Shown: piece by piece, positions 7,138 to 11,624 of the stretch
How positions within the stretch are numbered: the stretch's first letter is position 1
How the letters are laid out: each line of letters starts with the position of its first letter
Source of the DNA: an uncultured Bacilli bacterium
Lineage (GTDB): Bacteria; Bacillota_I; Bacilli_A; RF39; UBA660
DNA: 11,624 bases
Direction: 5' to 3'
Assembly: GCA_947630415.1 (NCBI GenBank)
Contig: CANRHM010000036.1
Span: forward strand, 1-11,624
Position numbers and translations under genes: made by a program
Notes under the pieces: generated by a model
What the model was told of the DNA's origin: nothing
The model's input: only the letters and a program-made list of their open reading frames with translations
Databases searched by the model: none

Positions 7138-7788
7138 TTACGTAGTGGTTTTTGACCTCTTGTTTGGAAATACTTCTTCTAAATAGGAAGAAGGATACCA
7201 CTTATCCATTAACACATCCATTTCTCCTTGTGGAGGAATGCCGCTTTTTCTTTCTTCTTCCCGGTTAAAGGCAAGAAGTGAGATACTAAAATCGAAGACG
7301 AAAAATAAAATCATAATATACGTGATGATGCGACCCGGAAGTGCACTAATGTGATCGATTCCCTTATCTAAGAAAGGGGCTATCCACTTGACAAAAACAA
7401 GGGCAAGCAATCCCCAAAAGAGCATGACGGGAACACTCGTTCTTCCTTGAAAGTTTAAAAAGTGATCGGAATAGTCCCAAGAAATAACGTGGAATAATGC
7501 TTCTTGTAGGTAAGATGCCAAAAATTCAAAGATTCCACCCAAAAGGGAACCAAGTAAAAAAATTATGTACCCATTTCGAAAAAAGTAAAGGGTGACCATA
7601 AATAGTACGGCTCCAAATCCATACACTTGATTAAATGGACCATAGAGGAGTCCCTGTTGACCTACCCATTTTCCAGTCATAAAAAAATAAAGAATGGTTT
7701 CATAGAGGTAACCTACAAAACTTCCAATCACAAAAATCCAAATTAATTTATAGATGTGTAATCCTTCGGCAAAAGGCTTTTCTTTCAT
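7138..7788 (-). CDS. Putative ABC-transporter type IV membrane protein (PF06541/CmpB-like)
   Basis: A 216-residue integral membrane protein with about five membrane segments (about 12-33, 52-71, 73-92, 119-140, 152-174) and a charged C-terminal tail of about 40 residues. GYLYETI (26-32), LLYGPFNQVYGFGA (47-60) and SWDYSDHFLNFQGR (103-116) match what I recall of PF06541, 'putative ABC-transporter type IV'. That family name is historical and no transport function is proven. I choose the ATG at 7786-7788 because GAGGG (7800-7796 on this strand) lies seven bases upstream. A longer reading from 7899 would start inside the CIRCE operator of the divergent gene. It converges with the ABC exporter gene with only 2 bp between stops, and no terminator for either lies in that gap. 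Confidence 0.85.
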   Translation of the reverse strand: MKEKPFAEGLHIYKLIWIFVIGSFVGYLYETILYFFMTGKWVGQQGLLYGPFNQVYGFGAVLFMVTLYFFRNGYIIFLLGSLLGGIFEFLASYLQEALFHVISWDYSDHFLNFQGRTSVPVMLFWGLLALVFVKWIAPFLDKGIDHISALPGRIITYIMILFFVFDFSISLLAFNREEERKSGIPPQGEMDVLMDKWYPSSYLEEVFPNKRSKTTT

Positions 7789-7804
7789 ATATAATCCCTC
7801 GTTT

Positions 7805-7810
7805 ATAATA
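7805..7810 (-). promoter_or_regulatory. Possible -10 of the minus-strand membrane protein gene
   Basis: Read on the minus strand, TATTAT (five of six to TATAAT) lies about 16 bp before the start codon. No good -35 is seen at 16-18 bp, and the implied leader is only about 10 nt. Weak evidence. Confidence 0.3.
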
Positions 7811-7892
7811 TGGAATAAATAAAAAAGAATATACTGTTGTATAAAAAAGAAAAGAGGATTCCATAATAAAAGTGTAGAAAAAATAAAAAAAG

Positions 7893-7919
7893 TTAGCACT
7901 CTCTATTGACAACTGCTAA
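7893..7919 (+). promoter_or_regulatory. CIRCE operator (HrcA binding site) upstream of hsp20
   Basis: TTAGCACTC at 7893-7901, a 9-bp spacer, then AACTGCTAA at 7911-7919. The known CIRCE consensus is TTAGCACTC-N9-GAGTGCTAA. The left arm is perfect, the right arm differs at two of nine positions, and the spacer is exact. It covers the -35 box and part of the spacer of the hsp20 promoter, so bound HrcA should block RNA polymerase; heat or unfolded-protein stress would relieve this. hrcA itself is not in the window. Confidence 0.88.
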
Positions 7920-7934
7920 CTATGGTGGTATAAC
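7906..7934 (+). promoter_or_regulatory. Sigma-A promoter of hsp20
   Basis: A perfect -35 TTGACA (7906-7911), a 17-bp spacer and -10 TATAAC (7929-7934) preceded by TGG, an extended -10. The -35 lies inside the CIRCE operator. Transcription should start near 7941, leaving a leader of about 18 nt that holds the ribosome binding site. Confidence 0.85.
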
Positions 7935-7958
7935 TAAAATTGAAAGGAAGGGATAACG

Positions 7959-8354
7959 ATGACGTTAATTCCAAGAAAGTATTATTTAGACGATTTCTTT
8001 GATAACTTTTTAAGTGTTCCAGAGGAAAGTCATATGAAATGTGATATTTATGAAAAAGGAGGTAACTATCATATTGAGATGGATATACCTGGTTTCAATA
8101 AACAAGATATAGCTATCGAATGTAATAAAGGTTACTTAACCATTACGGCTGAAAAGAAAAACGAACAAGAAGATAAAGACGAAGAAAGAAATTATATTCG
8201 TCGTGAAAGAACTTATGGAAAATATCAAAGAGAATTTTATCTTGGTGATGTGGAAGCCGATAAAGTAAAAGCCGAATTCAAAGAAGGAATACTTAAAATT
8301 ACCGTACCAAAGAAAACAGAAATCGATACGAAAAAAGTTATTGAGATTGAATAA
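7959..8354 (+). CDS. hsp20: Small heat-shock protein, Hsp20/alpha-crystallin family
   Basis: A 131-residue ATP-independent holdase chaperone that keeps unfolding proteins soluble in the cytoplasm, usually as a large oligomer. The alpha-crystallin domain spans about 26-118, with MDIPGFNKQDI (41-51) and the conserved AEFKEGILKITVPK (105-118). The N-terminal arm is short (about 25 residues). The C-terminal IEI (128-130) is the IxI motif that docks on neighbouring dimers. Length is normal for bacterial Hsp20. The start is supported by AAAGGAAGGG at 7943-7952. The gene has its own promoter with a CIRCE operator and its own terminator, so it appears to be a single heat-inducible unit in the HrcA regulon. 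CIRCE is best known at groESL and dnaK operons, so its use here is a useful regulatory clue. Confidence 0.95.
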   Translation: MTLIPRKYYLDDFFDNFLSVPEESHMKCDIYEKGGNYHIEMDIPGFNKQDIAIECNKGYLTITAEKKNEQEDKDEERNYIRRERTYGKYQREFYLGDVEADKVKAEFKEGILKITVPKKTEIDTKKVIEIE

Positions 8355-8359
8355 TCTAG

Positions 8360-8384
8360 AAAGCTGCTCTTTTGAGTGGCTTTT
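8360..8384 (+). terminator. Rho-independent terminator of hsp20
   Basis: A stem of about ten pairs, 8360-8369 with 8374-8383, includes G-U pairs and closes a TTTT loop. It runs into TTTTTT at 8381-8386. It starts 6 bp after the stop codon. Confidence 0.85.
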
Positions 8385-8412
8385 TTCTATAGGAAATAAA
8401 AGGGGGTTCTTC

Positions 8413-8441
8413 TTTGCACCAAAAATGGAATATGGTATAAT
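8413..8441 (+). promoter_or_regulatory. Promoter of the 528-residue membrane protein gene
   Basis: -35 TTTGCA (8413-8418, four of six), a 17-bp spacer and -10 TATAAT (8436-8441) with an upstream TGG extension. The predicted start near 8448 gives a short leader with AAGGAGG at 8455-8461, four bases before the start codon. Confidence 0.72.
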
Positions 8442-8465
8442 AGAAGAAATCTATAAGGAGGCTTT

Positions 8466-10052
8466 ATGTCTAAAAAAAGAAATATCATTATTAGTTTAGT
8501 AGTAACACTTATTTTTGCACTTGTCTTATTTTATTTTTTGTTGCCACCCCTCAATTTTAGTAGTTTTATCTTTTGGGTCTATGTATTGATGTTGTTGGTG
8601 GTATATACAATTGCATCCTTTGTGCTTTCGGTGGATTCTTTTGGAAGATTAGTAAATATTCCTTCTTCCTCCCCATGGGTTATTGGCGTAGGAGCCGTTA
8701 TTTTGGTAGGAATTGGTATTGTTGATTTCATTTTATCGCCCGTTTTTCAGGCATCTAGTTATGCGAAACGAATTACGATTGATGAAAGTGCTAGTTTTAC
8801 CGAAGATATCGATTTAGTTCGTTTTGATGCTTTACCTTTGTTGGATAAAGATTCGAGTCAAAAATTAGGTGACCGCGTCATGGGACAAATGCCAGAGTTG
8901 GTATCGCAGTTTTACGTTTCTGATTTATATACACAAATTAATTACAATGATAAGATTGTCAGGGTAACTCCTTTGGAGTATGCCGATTGGATTAAATATT
9001 TTGCCAATCGCAATGAGGGAGTAAAAGGCTATATCACCGTCAACTCGGTAACCGGAGAAGCTACGTTAGTGAAACTTGAAGAAGGTATGAAGTATATGCC
9101 ATCCAGTCTCTTCCAAGAAGATTTGATGCGTCATGTACGGTTTAATTATCCGACAGAAATCTTTAAAACCCCTCAGTTTGAAATCGATAATGAGGGAAAA
9201 CCTTACTGGATTGTTCCTCTTGTAAAGTATCAGGGAGTAGGATTAAAAGAGGATATTTATGGCGTTATCATTGTGGATCCTGTTACAGGAGCAATGCAAA
9301 AATATAACGTCGATGAAATTCCAACTTGGGTGGATCATGTATATGATGCCGAACTCATTATTGATCAAGTCAATAACTGGGGTGAGTACCGGGAAGGATT
9401 CTTGAACTCTCTATTCGGACAGAAAAATGTGGTACAGACGACAGAAGGTTATAACTATACGGTTATGAACGACGATGTCTATCTTTATACGGGACTTACT
9501 TCGAAGGTATCGGATGAATCTAACTTGGGATTTATTCTTACCAATATGCGTACGAAAGAGACCAAATTTTATTTAGTACCGGGTGCCGAAGAATATTCTG
9601 CCATGGCCAGTGCGGAAGGACAGGTACAACAAATGAGTTATGCGGCAACATTCCCTTTACTCATCAATTTGAATGGTACACCAACGTACTTGATCTCGTT
9701 AAAAGATAATGCAGGACTTGTAAAAATGTATGCCTTTGTCGATGTAGCCGATTATCAAAAAGTGGTTGTAAGTGATGCTTCGTTAGGAATAGAACAAGCA
9801 GCTAAGAACTATATTGGTGGAACAATTCAAAGCAATAAAGAGCGTCTTTCGAAAAAGATTCAGATTGCCTCGGTTACTACTGCTACCATTGATGGGATGA
9901 CTTACTATTATATAATAGATAAAGACAATCAAAAGTATCGTGCTTCGATTAAAGTAAGTGAAAAAGTTTTGCCATTTATCAAAGCAAAGGATACTATTAC
10001 CATCTATTATAATAGTGAAGATGAAGTCATCGAAATTGTCGATTTGGAATAG
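8466..10052 (+). CDS. Membrane protein with large extracytoplasmic region of PepSY-like repeats, function unknown
   Basis: A 528-residue protein I cannot name. Three membrane segments are clear at about 7-27, 33-55 and 70-91; the remaining roughly 430 residues should lie outside. At least four similar beta-hairpin stretches occur: YITVNSVTGEATLVKL (189-204), YGVIIVDPVTGAMQKYNV (265-282), LGFILTNMRTKETKFYLV (354-371) and VKMYAFVDVADYQKVVV (419-435). The first two carry the V-D/N-xx-TG turn seen in PepSY-type domains, so a repeat series is likely, though this is my reading. Residues about 453-526 look like a separate small beta-barrel (OB-like). No catalytic motif is visible. It might bind cell-wall material or regulate an envelope enzyme; this is speculation. 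The start is fixed by AAGGAGG four bases upstream. It has its own promoter and terminator. Confidence 0.85.
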   Translation: MSKKRNIIISLVVTLIFALVLFYFLLPPLNFSSFIFWVYVLMLLVVYTIASFVLSVDSFGRLVNIPSSSPWVIGVGAVILVGIGIVDFILSPVFQASSYAKRITIDESASFTEDIDLVRFDALPLLDKDSSQKLGDRVMGQMPELVSQFYVSDLYTQINYNDKIVRVTPLEYADWIKYFANRNEGVKGYITVNSVTGEATLVKLEEGMKYMPSSLFQEDLMRHVRFNYPTEIFKTPQFEIDNEGKPYWIVPLVKYQGVGLKEDIYGVIIVDPVTGAMQKYNVDEIPTWVDHVYDAELIIDQVNNWGEYREGFLNSLFGQKNVVQTTEGYNYTVMNDDVYLYTGLTSKVSDESNLGFILTNMRTKETKFYLVPGAEEYSAMASAEGQVQQMSYAATFPLLINLNGTPTYLISLKDNAGLVKMYAFVDVADYQKVVVSDASLGIEQAAKNYIGGTIQSNKERLSKKIQIASVTTATIDGMTYYYIIDKDNQKYRASIKVSEKVLPFIKAKDTITIYYNSEDEVIEIVDLE

Positions 10053-10067
10053 AACTCTATATAATAT

Positions 10068-10099
10068 AAGGAAGAAGAAAAATAAAATTCTTCCTTTTT
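10068..10099 (+). terminator. Rho-independent terminator of the 528-residue membrane protein gene
   Basis: Nine perfect base pairs, AAGGAAGAA (10068-10076) with TTCTTCCTT (10088-10096), around an 11-nt A-rich loop, then TTTTT at 10095-10099. It lies 15 bp after the stop codon. Confidence 0.82.
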
Positions 10100-10155
10100 C
10101 GTTGGTAAAGTTTTCTAAATTGGAAGTTATTTCCTTCCTAGATTCTAAAAAAGGT

Positions 10156-10184
10156 TTGTCAAACGTCTTAAAAAAAGTTATAAT
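10156..10184 (+). promoter_or_regulatory. Sigma-A promoter of the Ntdp/YgaC-type gene
   Basis: -35 TTGTCA (10156-10161, five of six), a 17-bp spacer and a perfect -10 TATAAT (10179-10184). Predicted start near 10191; the leader holds AGAGG at 10197-10201, seven bases before the ATG. Confidence 0.78.
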
Positions 10185-10208
10185 GAGTTTTAGGGAAGAG
10201 GAAATAAA

Positions 10209-10757
10209 ATGAATAATCTAAAGATAGGAGAGAAATATGTAATTCATTGTTATAAACATAATGGAAACATTCATCGTGCCTGGGACGAAGCAATTCTACT
10301 CGAGGTACATGATGACTATTTAGTCTTTGGAAACAACCGCACGAAGGTTATCGAAGCGGATGGAAGAAGTTGGAGAACCAAAGAACCTGCAGTGATGTAT
10401 TTCTACAAAAATCGTTGGTTTAATGTCATTGGCCAATTAAAAAAAACAGGCATCAGTTATTATTGCAATATTGCGTCTCCGTTTATACTGGATGGACATA
10501 CCATTAAATATATTGATTACGATTTGGACTTAAGAGTATTTCCAGATGGTTCTTTCAAGATTTTGGATCGTGGTGAGTACAACTACCATAAGAATCTCAT
10601 GCACTATTCCGATGAACTCGATCAAGTACTCAAATATGAATTATCCAATTTGATTAATTGGGCAAGAGCCAAGGAAGGACCTTTTCAAAAAGGAATGGTC
10701 GATTATTTCGTCAATATATATAAAGATTGCAAAAGAGGTATAAGAACGAAGTCTTAA
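10209..10757 (+). CDS. ntdP: Nucleoside tri-/diphosphate phosphatase (DUF402, Ntdp/YgaC family)
   Basis: A 182-residue cytoplasmic enzyme that I recognise as the DUF402 Ntdp family, like Bacillus subtilis YgaC, from KHNGNIHRAWDE (16-27), RWFNVIGQL (69-77), YYCNIASPF (84-92) and YIDYDLDLRVFPDG (101-114). Family members hydrolyse nucleoside tri- and diphosphates using divalent metal. The residues I recall as functional are all present: R23 and the metal ligands N87, D103, D105, D107, D120 and E123, at those same positions. The length is close to the family norm (about 175-180), with a few extra basic residues at the end. It has its own promoter, and the terminator stem begins inside its last codons. 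It is the last gene before the rRNA leader. The physiological substrate is not known from sequence. Confidence 0.92.
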   Translation: MNNLKIGEKYVIHCYKHNGNIHRAWDEAILLEVHDDYLVFGNNRTKVIEADGRSWRTKEPAVMYFYKNRWFNVIGQLKKTGISYYCNIASPFILDGHTIKYIDYDLDLRVFPDGSFKILDRGEYNYHKNLMHYSDELDQVLKYELSNLINWARAKEGPFQKGMVDYFVNIYKDCKRGIRTKS

Positions 10758-10774
10758 AAATTCGTTCTTTTTTT
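10742..10774 (+). terminator. Rho-independent terminator of the Ntdp/YgaC-type gene
   Basis: Nine perfect base pairs, AAGAACGAA (10742-10750) with TTCGTTCTT (10761-10769), around a 10-nt loop, with TTTTTTT at 10768-10774. The left arm lies in the last codons of the gene and the stop codon is in the loop. It shields the rRNA promoter region from upstream transcription. Confidence 0.88.
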
Positions 10775-10848
10775 GGAAAAAAAGAGGGAGGAGTACATAT
10801 AATAATAAGGAAACACTAAAAAAAGATTAAAAAAAAATAAAAAGGGTG

Positions 10849-10878
10849 TTGACAAATGTTCCTTCTAAATGGTACATT
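10849..10878 (+). promoter_or_regulatory. rRNA promoter P1
   Basis: A perfect TTGACA (10849-10854), an 18-bp spacer and TACATT (10873-10878) preceded by TGG, an extended -10. A-tracts lie directly upstream. The -10 motif AAATGGTACATT is shared exactly with P2. Confidence 0.75.
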
Positions 10879-10955
10879 AATCAGGCAATTTGCAAATCGT
10901 TGAACTTTTTTTAAATGAAAGCCTTTAAAAATTTGAAAAAAATTAAAAAATTCGC

Positions 10956-10984
10956 TTGACTTTAAAGACAAGAAATGGTACATT
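10956..10984 (+). promoter_or_regulatory. rRNA promoter P2
   Basis: TTGACT (10956-10961), a 17-bp spacer and TACATT (10979-10984) with a TGG extension. It shares AAATGGTACATT with P1; its -10 lies 106 bp downstream of that of P1. Confidence 0.75.
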
Positions 10985-11050
10985 TAGAAGGCAGTTCACA
11001 AAAAGAAACTGATAAAAAAGCATCTTTCCAAAAAAAGTCGAAAAAAGGTG

Positions 11051-11080
11051 TTGACAATAAAAAGAAAGACGTGATATATT
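11051..11080 (+). promoter_or_regulatory. rRNA promoter P3
   Basis: A perfect TTGACA (11051-11056), an 18-bp spacer and TATATT (11075-11080) preceded by TGA, an extended -10. Both GTGTTGAC and TGATATATTAG are shared with P4. Its -10 lies 96 bp after that of P2. Confidence 0.8.
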
Positions 11081-11137
11081 AGTTTGCGAACTTGCAAAAA
11101 GTTTTATGTCAAATAAAGAAAAAAGTTAATTTAAGTG

Positions 11138-11166
11138 TTGACTTTATTGAATTTATTTGATATATT
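11138..11166 (+). promoter_or_regulatory. rRNA promoter P4 (closest to 16S)
   Basis: TTGACT (11138-11143), a 17-bp spacer and TATATT (11161-11166) with a TGA extension. Its -10 lies 86 bp after that of P3. Transcripts would carry about 100 nt of leader before mature 16S. Confidence 0.8.
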
Positions 11167-11273
11167 AGAAACGCAACTCAGAAAATGCAAAATGTTGATC
11201 TTTGAAAACTAAGCAAAACGTCAATTTTGAGTAGCTAGGATTTTAATTAAATCAAACCAAAACAAAAAATAAA

Positions 11274-11624
<351 letters not shown>

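Larger units (their letters stand above)
10775..11273 (+). other. rRNA operon promoter and leader region, no protein gene
   Basis: About 500 bp of very AT-rich DNA between the Ntdp gene terminator and 16S rRNA. I see no protein or tRNA gene. It contains four tandem promoters, described separately, with A-tracts before them (for example about 10815-10843) that could act as UP elements. From 11167 to 11273 lies the leader common to all transcripts, with TGATCTTTGAAAACT at 11196-11210, which resembles the boxA-like antitermination sequence usual in Firmicutes rRNA leaders. Confidence 0.85.

Noticed and set aside
7173..7193. CTTCTTC/GAAGAAG hairpin as a shared terminator for the convergent genes
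   Set aside because: It lies within the coding sequence of the minus-strand gene, 30-50 bp from the stops, and has no T-run on either side.
7789..7899. N-terminal extension of the minus-strand membrane protein by 37 residues
   Set aside because: It would start inside the CIRCE operator and has no Shine-Dalgarno site; the ATG at 7786-7788 has GAGGG seven bases upstream and begins where family similarity begins.
10122..10138. GGAAG/CTTCC hairpin with 7-nt loop in the gap before the Ntdp gene
   Set aside because: Only five base pairs, no T-run, upstream of the promoter; no basis for calling it a riboswitch or operator.
9958..10212. An 84-codon plus-strand reading frame spanning the end of the 528-residue gene
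   Set aside because: It overlaps the coding end in another frame, reads through a clear terminator hairpin and the next promoter, and has no ribosome binding site or protein-like composition.
10785..10803. GGGAGGAG followed by TATAAT, as a start of a small gene or a further promoter
   Set aside because: No start codon or open frame follows the Shine-Dalgarno-like text, and the TATAAT lacks both a -35 and a TG extension.
10888..10897. ATTTGCAAAT perfect 10-bp palindrome as an operator
   Set aside because: It is short in AT-rich DNA and is explained as part of the repeated initial transcribed sequence of the rRNA promoters.

Overview
The window is AT-rich, with short intergenic gaps, AAGGAGG-type Shine-Dalgarno sites, sigma-A-like promoters and a 16S rRNA 5' end typical of Bacillota (Firmicutes). 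TGA acts as a normal stop (after the DUF4186 gene) and Trp is read from TGG, so a code-4 mollicute is unlikely. The 16S text and protein styles suggest an uncultured Bacilli or Erysipelotrichia-like, probably host-associated lineage. That placement is an inference from memory. No phage, plasmid, CRISPR or defence cluster is visible; the only mobile DNA is the 3' end of a group II intron at the left edge.

Layout. 1-58: last part of domain V and all of domain VI of a group II intron, ending 25 bp before a gene for an unusual fusion of a PLP-dependent aminotransferase and a GNAT acetyltransferase (84-2138). A DUF4186 gene (2145-2540) follows 6 bp later and is probably translated by coupling. Next come a small helical protein of unknown role (2585-3022), a membrane-anchored polysaccharide deacetylase-like protein whose NodB domain is preceded by a collapsed, catalytically dead copy of itself (3087-4709), and a MacB-like ABC exporter with ATPase and permease in one chain (4814-7135). 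A PF06541-type membrane protein on the minus strand (7138-7788) converges on it with 2 bp between the stops. To the right are a small heat-shock protein under an HrcA/CIRCE-controlled promoter (7959-8354), a 528-residue membrane protein with PepSY-like repeats (8466-10052), an Ntdp/YgaC-type nucleotide phosphatase (10209-10757), and an rRNA leader with four tandem promoters driving a 16S rRNA gene that runs off the right edge (11274 onward).

Most genes look like single transcription units: a terminator hairpin, then a promoter, often with an extended -10 (TGnTATAAT), then a short leader. Twice (3028-3065 and 4739-4770) the terminator and the next promoter overlap, so the -35 zone lies inside the hairpin. 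There is no obvious shared pathway; the genes are mainly cell-envelope and housekeeping functions beside an rRNA operon.

The observations most worth following are the four near-identical rRNA promoter units whose similarity extends into the transcribed region without gaps, the aminotransferase-GNAT fusion, the duplicated and decayed deacetylase domain, and the CIRCE-controlled hsp20.
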